DNA of 64,000 bases from Vibrio sp. HA2012 (GCF_002812955.1 NZ_PFXK01000003.1:62001-126000), one strand, 5' to 3'. Shown: positions 1 through 8,975, counted from the first letter of the stretch. Notes: a model not told the origin generated them from the letters alone. Program-made: numbers and translations.

Positions 1-894
1 ATGGCGATAGCCTCTGATAAGCTGGCAGACAGCATAAAAAAATGGACGAACAATACGAATCATTTTGATACTCCAATCCAGGGGCTGAGACTGAGTCAAT
101 GGTGTTCCCCGACCCCACCAGCGAGTTATACTCACAACTCCAGCATCTGCCTTGTTGCTCAAGGCACAAAACAGGTGATCTTAGGAGAACAAAACTATAT
201 TTATGATGCCAACCACTTTTTAATTTCATCCGTCGACTTACCTGTCGTTGCGAATATTGTGGAAGCAACCGACGAAAAACCTTACTTAGGTATGATTCTT
301 GAGCTGGATCATCAGGAGATTTCGCAGTTAATCGTAGACAGTGAACTTTCATTTGATCAGACCAGACAAGCTCAGAACGGCATGGCTATTGGCGAACTCT
401 CGTCATCAATACTTGACGCATTTCAGCGCCTGATTAACTTACTTGATGAACCGGATAACATACATATACTTGCCCCTGTTATTAAACGGGAAATTTTTTA
501 CCGCCTGTTGATAACGGAACAAGGGCCACGCCTGCACCAGATTGTTACTGCCGGTAGCCATAGTCATCAGATTTCTAAAGCGATTGACTGGTTAAAAACT
601 CATTACACCCTTCCTCTGAGTGTAGGAGAACTGGCTTCTTACACGGGAATGAGCAAGTCTGCTTTTTATACCCATTTCCGTACCATGACATCAATGACTC
701 CACTGCAATTTCAAAAGAAACTACGTTTAAACGAAGCTCGCAGATTAATGCTTACGGAAAACCTTGATGCACTTGCCACAACCTTTAAAGTCGGCTATGA
801 AAGTCCCTCTCAGTTCAGCCGGGAGTACAGCCGGTTATTTGGTGCTCCACCATCAAGAGACATCAAACAATTGCGTGAAGCAATGGCGATATAG
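1..894 (+). CDS. AraC-family transcriptional regulator
   Basis: Cytoplasmic DNA-binding regulator. Residues about 20-180 look like the AraC_N (PF06719-type) cupin-like sensor domain. Residues about 190-290 carry two helix-turn-helix units: the first around LSVGELASYTGMSKSAFYTHF, the second around FKVGYESPSQFSREYSRLFG, which is the standard AraC signature. At 297 residues it is full length for the family, although the ATG is the first base of the window, so an upstream start cannot be excluded. It lies just upstream of, and co-oriented with, a metallo-hydrolase and an aldo/keto reductase, which it may control. The inducer is unknown. Confidence 0.9.
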   Translation: MAIASDKLADSIKKWTNNTNHFDTPIQGLRLSQWCSPTPPASYTHNSSICLVAQGTKQVILGEQNYIYDANHFLISSVDLPVVANIVEATDEKPYLGMILELDHQEISQLIVDSELSFDQTRQAQNGMAIGELSSSILDAFQRLINLLDEPDNIHILAPVIKREIFYRLLITEQGPRLHQIVTAGSHSHQISKAIDWLKTHYTLPLSVGELASYTGMSKSAFYTHFRTMTSMTPLQFQKKLRLNEARRLMLTENLDALATTFKVGYESPSQFSREYSRLFGAPPSRDIKQLREAMAI

Positions 895-1024
895 CAAACA
901 TCATTTGATGTAGCCTGATAGCCTAATTTCAGAAAACCAGACTTTCAGGAAGAATAGGCAAGAATCCTGTACTAACGCGCTATTGCTCATAACAAAATTT
1001 AGATAAAGTATGCTTGTGTACTCC

Positions 1025-1042
1025 GGCAGGCTACTTCCTGCC
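1025..1042 (+). promoter_or_regulatory. Small hairpin in the leader of the metallo-hydrolase gene
   Basis: A perfect 6-bp inverted repeat (GGCAGG/CCTGCC, 6-base loop) ends about 20 bases before the ATG at 1062, directly upstream of the ribosome-binding site AGGTG. It could end a short upstream transcript or shape translation initiation. No U-tract follows, so I do not call it a terminator. Confidence 0.35.
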
Positions 1043-1061
1043 CCAATAACTCAGGTGAAAG

Positions 1062-2222
1062 ATGCAGCAGGAAAATACCAAAATCATTACACAAACTCTT
1101 CCAACCGAAAATAATACCCCTCCCCGTCGCCGACTGACATCTGCCATTAAATATTTGGGTACATTTACTGTTGCGCTTGGTTCAGCTATGTATGGTTACT
1201 TACAACTGCCACAGTTCGCCTCTCCGAAAGTGGAACCGCAACCTTATCAGGCAAGATTCTATGACGGAAAATTCCATAACCTCGTCGATGCCCCGGTGAT
1301 GAGCGGTAACGACAGTTTCTTTGTCGGGTTATACAAGTTTCTTACGGATAAACAAGATAACGATGTCAAACCATCATCAGCGATTCCTTCCGTAAAAACT
1401 GACCTGCATAACCTCAGCCTGACTGACAATACCATTGTCTGGATGGGACACTCCTCCTACTACTTACAACTGGACGGCGTGCGTTTTCTGGTTGATCCCG
1501 TATTCAGCGAAAACGCATCACCGGTTCCTTATACTAACGTCGCTTTTCAGGGTAGTAATATCTATACCGCTGACGATATCCCCGAAATTGACTACCTGCT
1601 GATTACACACGACCATTGGGATCACCTCGATTACCCGACCCTGAATGTACTACAGCATAAGATAAAGCAAGTGATCACGCCGGTTGGTGTTGGCTCTTAC
1701 CTGACCAAGTGGGGTTTCTCTGAGGAAAGTATCTTTGAAGGTGACTGGTACAGCGCTTTTAAAGAAAAGGATCTGGAAATCCATGTACTTCCGGCTCAGC
1801 ATTTTTCCGGACGCCTGCTAACTCGTAATCAGACTCTGTGGGGATCATTCGCACTTATCACTCCGAACCATAAAATTTACCTGGGCGGAGACAGCGGATA
1901 CGGTGAGCACTTCAAAGATATTTCCTCCAGACTCGGGGCATTTGATGTTGCGATTCTGGAAGCCGGTCAGTACAACGAAAACTGGGCTTTTATCCATATG
2001 ATGCCGGAAGAAACCGTACAAGCCGCTGTTGATCTGCAGGCAAAAGCTTTCATTCCATCGCATAACAGCAAATTCAAACTCTCTAAACACGCATGGTATG
2101 AACCTCTAGAGCGAGTTGCTGAGGTGAGTAAAGATAAGAATTATCAGCTAATGACACCAATGATAGGAGAAACGGTCAGGCTGGATGACCCACAACAAGA
2201 GTTTTCCGCATGGTGGAAGTGA
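1062..2222 (+). CDS. Membrane-anchored MBL-fold metallo-hydrolase (UlaG/NAPE-PLD/RomA-like)
   Basis: Metallo-beta-lactamase-fold hydrolase of 386 residues. A hydrophobic stretch at about residues 30-46 after an RRR basic patch predicts an N-terminal membrane anchor or uncleaved signal. The metal-binding motif is THDHWDHLD (about residues 183-191). Further ligands are likely the His in PAQHFSGR, the Asp in LGGDSGYG and the late His in IPSHNSKF. This pattern fits the UlaG/NAPE-PLD branch (phosphodiesterase or lactonase-like); the substrate cannot be named. The start is supported by AGGTG 6 bases upstream. It sits between an AraC regulator and an aldo/keto reductase on the same strand. Confidence 0.85.
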   Translation: MQQENTKIITQTLPTENNTPPRRRLTSAIKYLGTFTVALGSAMYGYLQLPQFASPKVEPQPYQARFYDGKFHNLVDAPVMSGNDSFFVGLYKFLTDKQDNDVKPSSAIPSVKTDLHNLSLTDNTIVWMGHSSYYLQLDGVRFLVDPVFSENASPVPYTNVAFQGSNIYTADDIPEIDYLLITHDHWDHLDYPTLNVLQHKIKQVITPVGVGSYLTKWGFSEESIFEGDWYSAFKEKDLEIHVLPAQHFSGRLLTRNQTLWGSFALITPNHKIYLGGDSGYGEHFKDISSRLGAFDVAILEAGQYNENWAFIHMMPEETVQAAVDLQAKAFIPSHNSKFKLSKHAWYEPLERVAEVSKDKNYQLMTPMIGETVRLDDPQQEFSAWWK

Positions 2223-2344
2223 CTCATGATGTTATAAGTCCTGTGGCAATAAAATGCCATTTACGGCTCACCTTTATCACAACATAGCTATTTGAGCATT
2301 TTCGTCAGAATTAAGTCCAATCATCGTAATGGAGATATTCTACA

Positions 2345-3214
2345 ATGGAATATACAGTATTAAATAATGCCCTTAAGATGCCGATAGCAGGCTTTGGCGT
2401 TTTTCAGGTAACAGACAAAGAAGAATGCAAACAGGCTGTACTCACTGCTATCCGCACAGGTTACCGCCTTATTGATACCGCCGCGGTTTACGGCAATGAA
2501 GATGCTGTCGGCGACGCGGTACGTGAAGCCATCGCTGAGGGACTTTGTAGTCGTGAGGAATTGTTTATTACCTCCAAGCTATGGGTTCAGGACATGGCTA
2601 ACTACGACATGGCCAAAGCAGCTATCGACGTATCATTGGAAAAATCAGGGCTGGAGTATTTTGATCTCTACCTGCTGCACCAGGCCATGAAAGACTACTT
2701 TAGTGCCTGGCGCGCTTTGGAAGATGCCTATGAAGAAGGCAGACTAAAATCTATCGGTGTTTCTAACTTTTATGCTCATGTACTCACTAATTTCTGCGAA
2801 ACAGTAAGAATCAAACCCATGGTGAATCAGGTTGAGTTACACCCATACTTTGCGCAGCCTGCCGCTTTAGAAGTTATGCAGCATTACAACGTTCAGCCAG
2901 AGGCTTGGGCACCATTAGGTGGCGGCAGATATAAACCTTTTGAAAATGAAATGCTTCAGGGTATTGCGTCTGCGCACGGAAAAACTGTAGCACAGGTTAT
3001 TCTACGCTGGAACGTACAACGCGGCGTAACAGTTATTCCAAAATCGACTCAGCAGGAACGCATTAAAGAAAACTTTGCGATCTGGGATTTCGTGCTGACA
3101 GATGAAGAAATGGAACAAATTAATTCACTTGATTTAGGTTATGTGGGTGAAGCCGTTAAGCACTTCAATCCAGCCTTTGTTCGTGGTTGTCTTGGCGTTA
3201 AAATCCACGACTAA
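2345..3214 (+). CDS. Aldo/keto reductase
   Basis: NAD(P)H-dependent carbonyl reductase of the AKR superfamily (2,5-diketogluconate reductase/DkgA-like branch). The catalytic Asp and Tyr lie in RLIDTAAVYGNE (about residues 42-53), the Lys in ITSKLW and the His in DLYLLHQAM. The cofactor phosphate-binding segment is VIPKSTQQERIKEN near residue 240. At 289 residues it is normal length. GGAG lies 9-10 bases before the ATG. Such genes often sit beside AraC regulators and respond to electrophiles or alcohols, which is compatible with the neighbour at 1-894. The substrate is not predictable. Confidence 0.9.
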   Translation: MEYTVLNNALKMPIAGFGVFQVTDKEECKQAVLTAIRTGYRLIDTAAVYGNEDAVGDAVREAIAEGLCSREELFITSKLWVQDMANYDMAKAAIDVSLEKSGLEYFDLYLLHQAMKDYFSAWRALEDAYEEGRLKSIGVSNFYAHVLTNFCETVRIKPMVNQVELHPYFAQPAALEVMQHYNVQPEAWAPLGGGRYKPFENEMLQGIASAHGKTVAQVILRWNVQRGVTVIPKSTQQERIKENFAIWDFVLTDEEMEQINSLDLGYVGEAVKHFNPAFVRGCLGVKIHD

Positions 3215-3250
3215 TCACGATCCTATTTGAACCGTTATTAATCAAACAAA

Positions 3251-3286
3251 CACTTCTCACGGTAAGAGTTTCTACCGTGAGAGGTG
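3251..3286. terminator. Bidirectional terminator-like hairpin
   Basis: Arms 3251-3264 and 3273-3286 pair over 14 bp with one G-U and an 8-base loop, between two convergent genes (aldo/keto reductase and Gfo/Idh oxidoreductase). No strong U-run follows on either strand, so efficiency is uncertain, but position and stem strength suit a shared terminator. Confidence 0.6.
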
Positions 3287-3350
3287 TAACCATATTGGCA
3301 GTCTCAATTCATCGAGTATATAAGATATTTGTTCACTGCCTCAATTTAAT

Positions 3351-4328
3351 TTACTGAAAAATAATTCCGGCTTGTTCTCGTCCCTGTGTCAATATCTGCA
3401 TCACTGAAATAGAATGATCCAAATAACGGTAGCACGCGGTAAAATCATTTTCTGAATACATCTGATAAAAATGCCGGAATTCATATTCCATATGGTTATC
3501 TGCATGATTCGCATTAAAACACTGCTTATTACCCTGAACATCTAATTCTACGGAAGCCGCCACATTGGGGGCACTGGTCAGTGTCAGGCATCCATCAACA
3601 CCTTGAATAACAACCTGACCCGGACTGGCTGAGTCTTTTGCTCCCGTGCAGACAGAGATAAAATCAGGATATTGCATGACCATCACCCCAGAAGTATCGA
3701 TACCATTAAATCCTTTATTACAGGTGTATGTAATCTGTTTCGGAGAACCAAACAAATAGCAGGAAAGATGGATATTGTAGACATTAATGTCATACAGTGC
3801 TCCACCTGATAATGCTGGGTCAAAGGCCGGATGAACGTGCCCTTCCAGATATTGATGATAACGACTGGAAAGCTGTGAATAATTACTCTGAACAAACTTA
3901 ACCTGACCAACCTTTTTCAGGCATTCCTTCATGATCTGGATATTCGGAGAGTGAATATTAGTAATAGCTTCAAATAGAAAACACTGATTATTCCTGGCTA
4001 ATTCTGCCAGCGTCATCAACTCCTGCACTTCAGATGTGAATGGCTTTTCACAAATCACATGCTTTCCTGTCTTTAATGCCAATAAAGCATATTCGTAGTG
4101 AAGTTTATTAGGTATACCCAAATAGATAAAATCAACATCCGGGTCATTCAGCATTCGCGCATAGTCAGTGTAGAGCTTATTAATACGATATTCATCGCAA
4201 AGCTGCTGCGCTTTGTGCACACTACTCTCTCTGACACAAATCGCTTCACATCGTATTTCTTCAATATGGCTAAGTGCATCCAGACACCATTTAACAATAT
4301 TTCCTGCTCCAACGATTCCAACTCGCAT
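3351..4328 (-). CDS. Gfo/Idh/MocA-family oxidoreductase
   Basis: NAD(P)-dependent sugar or cyclitol dehydrogenase of 325 residues. The N-terminal Rossmann motif is VGIVGAGNIVKWCLDAL, and the EKPF motif (about residue 94) supplies the conserved Lys near the nicotinamide. A C-terminal substrate-binding alpha/beta domain follows. It is divergent from a DeoR repressor, with a 214-base intergenic region holding repeated GCAC/GTGC elements. Regulation by that repressor and a sugar-type substrate are therefore likely. The exact substrate is unknown. Confidence 0.88.
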   Translation of the reverse strand: MRVGIVGAGNIVKWCLDALSHIEEIRCEAICVRESSVHKAQQLCDEYRINKLYTDYARMLNDPDVDFIYLGIPNKLHYEYALLALKTGKHVICEKPFTSEVQELMTLAELARNNQCFLFEAITNIHSPNIQIMKECLKKVGQVKFVQSNYSQLSSRYHQYLEGHVHPAFDPALSGGALYDINVYNIHLSCYLFGSPKQITYTCNKGFNGIDTSGVMVMQYPDFISVCTGAKDSASPGQVVIQGVDGCLTLTSAPNVAASVELDVQGNKQCFNANHADNHMEYEFRHFYQMYSENDFTACYRYLDHSISVMQILTQGREQAGIIFQ

Positions 4329-4390
4329 ACCACCCCCTAAAAGACTTAATATCGCGTAAGTGAATCTACTGCATTAGAACTTTTTGTCAA

Positions 4391-4451
4391 GCACACAAAC
4401 TAAATGTGCAATCGAAACGTACTAAGACTTACAAAAGAGCACTAAATGTGC
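4391..4451. promoter_or_regulatory. Tandem operator candidates between Gfo/Idh and deoR genes
   Basis: The 11-mer ACTAAATGTGC occurs at 4399-4409 and again at 4441-4451, 42 bases apart (about four helical turns). Each copy ends an inverted repeat of the form GCAC(A)-spacer-(T)GTGC. This is the layout expected for a repressor that loops or binds cooperatively. The obvious candidate is the adjacent DeoR protein acting on the Gfo/Idh promoter. Confidence 0.55.
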
Positions 4452-4503
4452 GAAAAATACGGAATTCTACGCCAAGTTAAGTGTCTGGTTACCTGTTTTG
4501 CTA

Positions 4504-4527
4504 TACACTACCAGACGTTTTAGTGTA
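4504..4527. promoter_or_regulatory. Inverted repeat just upstream of the DeoR gene
   Basis: TACACTA and TAGTGTA form a 7-bp inverted repeat with a 10-base spacer, ending 15 bases before the deoR ATG at 4543 and immediately before its ribosome-binding site AAGGAA. It may be an autoregulatory operator or an RNA hairpin that limits translation. Confidence 0.45.
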
Positions 4528-4542
4528 CGTAAGGAAATAATA

Positions 4543-5313
4543 ATGACTCAGGATGAACGTTTAATTGAGCTGGAAGCGCGAATTCAAAGTCACGGAAAAG
4601 TCACGTTAGAGGATATCTGTCAGCAATATCAGATCTCCTACGATTCCGCACGACGAGACTTAGTCAAACTCGCTAAACGTCCGGGCATTCTGCGTATCCG
4701 GGGAGGCGCTATTTTTGATGAGAAAAAAGTGACCCTTTCCTACAATCAGAGAACAGCATCAGATCCGGTAAAGCAACAACTAGCCGCTTACGGTGCATCG
4801 CTGGTCGATGAACACGATATTATTTTCCTTGATGCAGGAACAACCAGTGCTCTTCTGGCAGATTGCTTGGATATCACCTCTAGTGTTATTACTAACTCAC
4901 TGGAAAGCCTGAATAATCTCAGTAATAAAAACCAGATCAGAAAGTGTGTGCTCGGAGGTATGTTCGATGACTTTTCGCATACCATACTGGGTGATACTAC
5001 CATTGAACAAATCAAAAAGTATCAGGCTAATAAAGCATTTATTGGTGTAAGTGCTCTGTCCGAATCAGGCATTACAACAGATACAGAAACGGATGCGAAT
5101 CTTAAAATAGCGATGGCCCGGCAAGCGAAGCAGGTTATCTGCATCACTAAAGAGAGTAAATTTAATACTCAATCCATGTTTCAGTCATGCTCATGGTCTG
5201 ATATTGATCTGGTTATCACCAACCAGCATCCCCCAAAAAATATTACCGAACAGATGCAATGGCACGATGTAGAACTGATCGTGATAGAAACGAATACACA
5301 TGACCGAACCTGA
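4543..5313 (+). CDS. DeoR-family transcriptional repressor
   Basis: Sugar-phosphate-responsive type repressor, 256 residues from this start. The N-terminal winged HTH includes VTLEDICQQYQISYDSARRDLVKL and the RIRGGA wing typical of DeoR proteins. The C-terminal DeoRC sensor domain carries IIFLDAGTTSALLADCL (phosphate-binding loop), VLGGMFDD and FIGVSAL. I chose the ATG at 4543 over an in-frame upstream start because AAGGAAA lies about 8 bases before it. It is divergent from the Gfo/Idh gene and overlaps or abuts msrA downstream. Confidence 0.9.
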   Translation: MTQDERLIELEARIQSHGKVTLEDICQQYQISYDSARRDLVKLAKRPGILRIRGGAIFDEKKVTLSYNQRTASDPVKQQLAAYGASLVDEHDIIFLDAGTTSALLADCLDITSSVITNSLESLNNLSNKNQIRKCVLGGMFDDFSHTILGDTTIEQIKKYQANKAFIGVSALSESGITTDTETDANLKIAMARQAKQVICITKESKFNTQSMFQSCSWSDIDLVITNQHPPKNITEQMQWHDVELIVIETNTHDRT

Positions 5314-5353
5314 TATTCAAATAAGAGAAAATACCGAAGTTAAGGATCTCCGT

Positions 5354-5851
5354 ATGGAAGAAATTTTTTTAGCCGGCGGTTGCCTGTGGGGGGTACAGGA
5401 ATTTATTAAATATGTTCCGGGAATTATAGAGACAGAAGCCGGGCGTGCAAATGGCATCTCAGATACAACCAAAAGCGAATACGATGGTTATGCTGAATGT
5501 GTGCGTATCCAGTTTGACCCGCAAGTTGTATCAGTCTGCCAACTGATGGAATATTTGTTTGAAATCATTGATCCATACAGCGTGAACAAACAAGGTTCAG
5601 ACATCGGAAAAAAATACCGTTCGGGGGTTTACAGTGAGAATCCCGCTCATCTGGAAATAGCTCAACATTATATCTCCTGCCGAGAAGATGCCGCTCAGAT
5701 CGCGGTCGAGGTTTTACCTTTAACTAATTTTGTACCAAGTGATGCAGAGCACCAGCATCACCTGAGTCATTTTCCTGAAGACCACTATTTATGCCATATT
5801 CCGTGGGATCTTTTACATAAATATAAGTCCAAACATTCTGAATCGGCCTAA
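5354..5851 (+). CDS. msrA: Peptide-methionine (S)-S-oxide reductase MsrA
   Basis: Repairs methionine-S-sulfoxide in proteins. The active-site motif is AGGCLWG (the family usually has GCFWG), with the catalytic Cys about residue 9 from this start. Also conserved are the SEYDGYAE segment (usual form T.H.E), IDPYSVNKQGSDIGKKYRSG (usual form DPT..N.QG.D.G..YRS) and the late H..YL. The ATG at 5354 has AAGGAT 7 bases upstream; an in-frame ATG at 5300 overlapping deoR would add 18 residues. It is co-oriented with deoR, and its end is only 20 bases from a convergent gene. The core is somewhat divergent (L for F, D for H), so I infer MsrA activity from overall pattern. Confidence 0.88.
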   Translation: MEEIFLAGGCLWGVQEFIKYVPGIIETEAGRANGISDTTKSEYDGYAECVRIQFDPQVVSVCQLMEYLFEIIDPYSVNKQGSDIGKKYRSGVYSENPAHLEIAQHYISCREDAAQIAVEVLPLTNFVPSDAEHQHHLSHFPEDHYLCHIPWDLLHKYKSKHSESA

Positions 5852-5871
5852 ACGGACTAAAGATTCGGCAA

Positions 5872-6324
5872 TTAAAAATTCCCCGGGGCAACCTGCAAAC
5901 AAGTCAGTCCTGCCTCTCTCCAGAAGTTAACCACATGGTCTCTATCGTCCAAAACCAACCATGGAGCATAGCCATCGTTCTGAATGTTCAGTAATAATGC
6001 CTGTTTCACATGCGCATCTGATATAGCATCTTGCCCTTCAGGACGAAGGTAAACCCGATCATAAGGAATGCAATGTTTATCCAGCCAGTCTAACGTATAC
6101 TGCCTGTGACTGTCTGGTCGGCCACTACATATCACAATCGCTTCACCTTTTTCTGCCAAATAGTTCACCAGCTTGACAATATTAATTACGGGAAGTGCAT
6201 CCTGCATATAATTAAAAAAAGGATCCCAATCCTTAGTGTCGCCTAACACCCAAGATTTCACTGCTTCAGGATTAAATTCCGCTAATGTTCCATCCACATC
6301 CACGACAATACAGCTTCTGTTCAT
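5872..6324 (-). CDS. HAD-fold phosphatase resembling the 3'-phosphatase domain of T4 polynucleotide kinase
   Basis: Cytoplasmic HAD-superfamily phosphatase, 150 residues. Motif I is VVDVDGTLAEF (nucleophile and acid/base Asp), motif II VICSGRPDSHR, and motif III/IV LVLDDRDHVVNFWREAGL followed by LQVAPGNF. This last block closely follows the end of the phage T4 PseT 3'-phosphatase domain (DDR..VV..WR...C.QVA.G.F). The ATG at 6324 has AGGAG 6-7 bases upstream, so I prefer it to the ATG 30 bases earlier. Only the phosphatase half is present; there is no P-loop kinase. It is the last gene of the operon that begins with the ABC binding protein at 11651. Action on a 3'-phosphorylated nucleotide or a small sugar phosphate is inference. 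Confidence 0.8.
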   Translation of the reverse strand: MNRSCIVVDVDGTLAEFNPEAVKSWVLGDTKDWDPFFNYMQDALPVINIVKLVNYLAEKGEAIVICSGRPDSHRQYTLDWLDKHCIPYDRVYLRPEGQDAISDAHVKQALLLNIQNDGYAPWLVLDDRDHVVNFWREAGLTCLQVAPGNF

Positions 6325-6326
6325 TT

Positions 6327-6872
6327 CTACTCCTGTACTATTTGTTGCTGCCAACTATCGGCTTCCGGCCAAAAACGAACCGGAGTTGCATTCGGAACTC
6401 TTGCTCCATTCGGTGAGCCTGTAGCGTGAAACTGAATGACCCGATAAACGCCGGAATGAGCAACAATCAGCGGAAATTCATTAGCAAGAAGAATGTTATT
6501 GAGTGCCTGTGTAACTCTATGAATAAAAGCCGACCACGGTTCTCCTCCCGGTGGAGTATCAAAATAACTGACCGAATGAGTAATTGCCGTCATTTCCCAC
6601 TCTCCCCAACTGCGCTCAGATAAATCCGCATTGGTGACAAAATTCACATCAGGCAGCGCAAGTTGTGTTGTCTGCTGCGCTCTCTGCATGCTACTGGATA
6701 TAACATTAAGATTAGAGATGTCCAATTTTTTTAAAACCCTCCTCGCCTTAATCGCCTGTTCCCGACCTGATTCATTCAGCGGTATATCCGTTGCACCACA
6801 AAATAAATTGCCTTGATTAGCCTGAGTTTCCCCATGACGCATAAAGATAAATGGCTTCTTAATCAGTAACAT
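6327..6872 (-). CDS. Histidine phosphatase family protein (phosphoglycerate-mutase-like)
   Basis: Branch-1 histidine phosphatase, about 181 residues. The catalytic motif is FMRHGETQANQGNLFCG, with RHG supplying the phospho-accepting His. The second catalytic His is in VAHSGVYRVI and the supporting Glu is in LSERSWGEWE. The start at 6872 is chosen because GGGAG lies about 8 bases upstream. It overlaps the end of the MBL gene by 14 bases and is followed within a few bases by the HAD phosphatase, so the three are translationally linked. It dephosphorylates a small phosphorylated metabolite of unknown identity. Confidence 0.87.
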   Translation of the reverse strand: MLLIKKPFIFMRHGETQANQGNLFCGATDIPLNESGREQAIKARRVLKKLDISNLNVISSSMQRAQQTTQLALPDVNFVTNADLSERSWGEWEMTAITHSVSYFDTPPGGEPWSAFIHRVTQALNNILLANEFPLIVAHSGVYRVIQFHATGSPNGARVPNATPVRFWPEADSWQQQIVQE

Positions 6873-7956
6873 AAGCAGACTCCCAGTTAGGATAGATATG
6901 CATATCACATGGATACTGTTCTTCCTGAACAGTAATCAGATCAGGATGAAACAAGGGAATAACTGTCCGGCACTGCAAATGACGTATCATTCTTAAGTTA
7001 TCCGATAAGGTTGGGTGAACATTCCAACGAATAAAGCTGCAACTGTGTTGTTCCTGAACCTCTCGAACTAACGGTCCCATATGCCCCGTAAATACGATAT
7101 TTCTTAAACACTTTTTATGATGGTCAATAAGTGTCTTTGCCAGCCCACAGTCCAAGTCCGGCGAACCTGCTAAAATAATATCATTCGATTGAATATCGAT
7201 TGGATCATCGATAATACGGACGGACTGATGCATTGCACGCAGACATCGACCACTTTCGATTTTAAGCCCCATATCCAATCCCAACATAGCCTGATTGATG
7301 TGCTGAAAACCATTCCTATCTATTCCTACCTGCCCGGGATATCGATCCATCAGCCATATAGCCATCTCAATACCTCTCCCGGATGCAGGAACAGGTAACA
7401 GTACATATCCAGAGCCACACTGTGCATGCAGCACTGCAGATAAACGCTGTTTCTGCATTTCCATCCCGGTATCGTAATTGCCATAAGACATATCTAACAA
7501 AGCGATATTAGCGGCCGGTGGTAAATCAAACCGGTAAAGCTCCGATTCAAAAGAAAAATCGCCGCTGTAGAAGACCCCTCCTTCGACTGAAAAATGGAAC
7601 CAAATGCCCCCTAAGGCATGTCCCGCCGCCCCGGTCGTTACAGTTATTCCCATCACATGGGTAGAGCCCTGGATCGGAAGAGTAATGGCATGACAGTGTG
7701 CCGGAAGGCGAGATGCCACAAACTCGGAGCAATAGACTGGGATATGTGCAGGAATATTTGCTACTCCACCAATGTGATCAATGTGATCATGGCTGATAAA
7801 TACGGCATCAATATCTGCAGGAAATGTCCACGGGACATGAGCCGTACCAATACAGGCACCACTATCTAATAGAAATCGTTTTTGTGCAGTCTGTAACACT
7901 ATGGCAGCAGGAGCCTTTGCCGCTAACCCACTGAGAACTTCGATAGAGATACTCAT
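6859..7956 (-). CDS. Beta-CASP-like MBL-fold hydrolase (nuclease-type)
   Basis: Metallo-beta-lactamase-fold protein of 365 residues with the RNase J/CPSF/exonuclease layout. Motif 2 is ISHDHIDHIGG (about residues 54-64), motif 3 GHALGG and motif 4 VFYSGDFS. A beta-CASP-like insertion and the late blocks IVFTGHMGP and WNVHPTLSDNLRMIRHL.VIPLFH follow. Its layout resembles ligase-associated DNA exonucleases more than a small lactonase. The start overlaps the ATPase stop by 4 bases. Finding it inside an ABC-importer operon with two phosphatases is unusual. Whether it acts on nucleic-acid ends or on small phosphodiesters cannot be read from the sequence. Confidence 0.78.
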   Translation of the reverse strand: MSISIEVLSGLAAKAPAAIVLQTAQKRFLLDSGACIGTAHVPWTFPADIDAVFISHDHIDHIGGVANIPAHIPVYCSEFVASRLPAHCHAITLPIQGSTHVMGITVTTGAAGHALGGIWFHFSVEGGVFYSGDFSFESELYRFDLPPAANIALLDMSYGNYDTGMEMQKQRLSAVLHAQCGSGYVLLPVPASGRGIEMAIWLMDRYPGQVGIDRNGFQHINQAMLGLDMGLKIESGRCLRAMHQSVRIIDDPIDIQSNDIILAGSPDLDCGLAKTLIDHHKKCLRNIVFTGHMGPLVREVQEQHSCSFIRWNVHPTLSDNLRMIRHLQCRTVIPLFHPDLITVQEEQYPCDMHIYPNWESAYVTD

Positions 7957-8975
7957 GCTACTTTTACTCGCCAGCCTTGCGTAAAAGCGACTTTGACCAA
8001 AGAACCAGATAACTGTGGCGAATGATGATAACAGATAAAAGTCTGCTCATCGTGAACCAGATTCAGGGTAAGCAGATACCGTTCCCCAAGAAATACGCAG
8101 TCTTTTACCTGTGCTTCTACTCCATCTTCAGCAAGATAAATATGTTCAGGTCGTAATAGCACTGGCAACGATGCTGTGGAAGCATTTAAATCAAAATCTG
8201 TTGCTTTAATTACCCGATGGTTGTGCCCTTTCACAGGTAAATTCAACACACTTCCTTTACCGATGAAATTAGCTACCCAGGAAGTATCCGGTTGCTGATA
8301 CAGAGACTCTGGTGTTCCCCACTGCACCAATTTCCCCTGATGCAGCACAGCAATATGCGTAGCTAATGCCATCGCCTCGGCCTGATCATGAGTAACAAAC
8401 ACAAACGTTGCTCCCGTCTCACGATGAAACTCTCGGAATGTTTGCTCCATCGAGGCTCGTAGATGGCGATCAAGGTTAGCCAGAGGCTCATCAAGTAATA
8501 CGACTTCAGGTTCTGCAATCAGGCAACGAGCAAGTGCTACACGCTGGCGCTGTCCGCCACTCAGTTCCTGAACTTTGCGTGTTTCGTACCCACGCATATC
8601 AATAGTCTCAAGTAATTTTTTCGCTTTCTGCCGAATATAAGCCGACGGTTTTCCCTGAACTTTTAAAGGATACGAGACATTTTCCAATACCGTCATATGG
8701 GGCCATAACGCATACGACTGAAAAACCATACTCATCCGACGCTGTTCTGGCGGTACAAATTGCTTACCATCATCCAGCACATGACCATTCATCACCAACG
8801 CGCCAGACGTCAAATTTTCTAAGCCAGCAATCATTCTGAGAGTCGTTGTTTTACCACAGCCACTTGGCCCTATTAACGCACAGAATGCACCATTAGGAAT
8901 CGTCAAAGATAACTGATTAACAGCCGGTTGATTGTGAAAATGTTTACAAACATGATCAAGAATTAACTCTGCCAT
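7953..8975 (-). CDS. ABC importer ATPase (AfuC/FbpC/PotA-like)
   Basis: Nucleotide-binding subunit of 340 residues. Walker A is GPSGCGKTT, the signature [15 protein letters not shown], Walker B VVLLDEPLANLD and the H-loop FVTHDQAEAMA. A C-terminal TOBE-like regulatory domain covers about residues 240-340 (LLRPEHIYLAEDG). It overlaps the upstream permease by 13 bases and the downstream hydrolase by 4, so it is operonic. The family imports ferric ions, polyamines, aminoethylphosphonate or sugar phosphates. The DeoR regulators and phosphatases nearby favour a phosphorylated substrate (inference). Confidence 0.92.
   Translation of the reverse strand: MAELILDHVCKHFHNQPAVNQLSLTIPNGAFCALIGPSGCGKTTTLRMIAGLENLTSGALVMNGHVLDDGKQFVPPEQRRMSMVFQSYALWPHMTVLENVSYPLKVQGKPSAYIRQKAKKLLETIDMRGYETRKVQELSGGQRQRVALARCLIAEPEVVLLDEPLANLDRHLRASMEQTFREFHRETGATFVFVTHDQAEAMALATHIAVLHQGKLVQWGTPESLYQQPDTSWVANFIGKGSVLNLPVKGHNHRVIKATDFDLNASTASLPVLLRPEHIYLAEDGVEAQVKDCVFLGERYLLTLNLVHDEQTFICYHHSPQLSGSLVKVAFTQGWRVKVA

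Noticed and set aside
5300..5353. Upstream ATG for msrA overlapping deoR
   Set aside because: It would add 18 residues before the conserved core and lacks a ribosome-binding site, whereas 5354 has AAGGAT at good spacing; kept only as an alternative.
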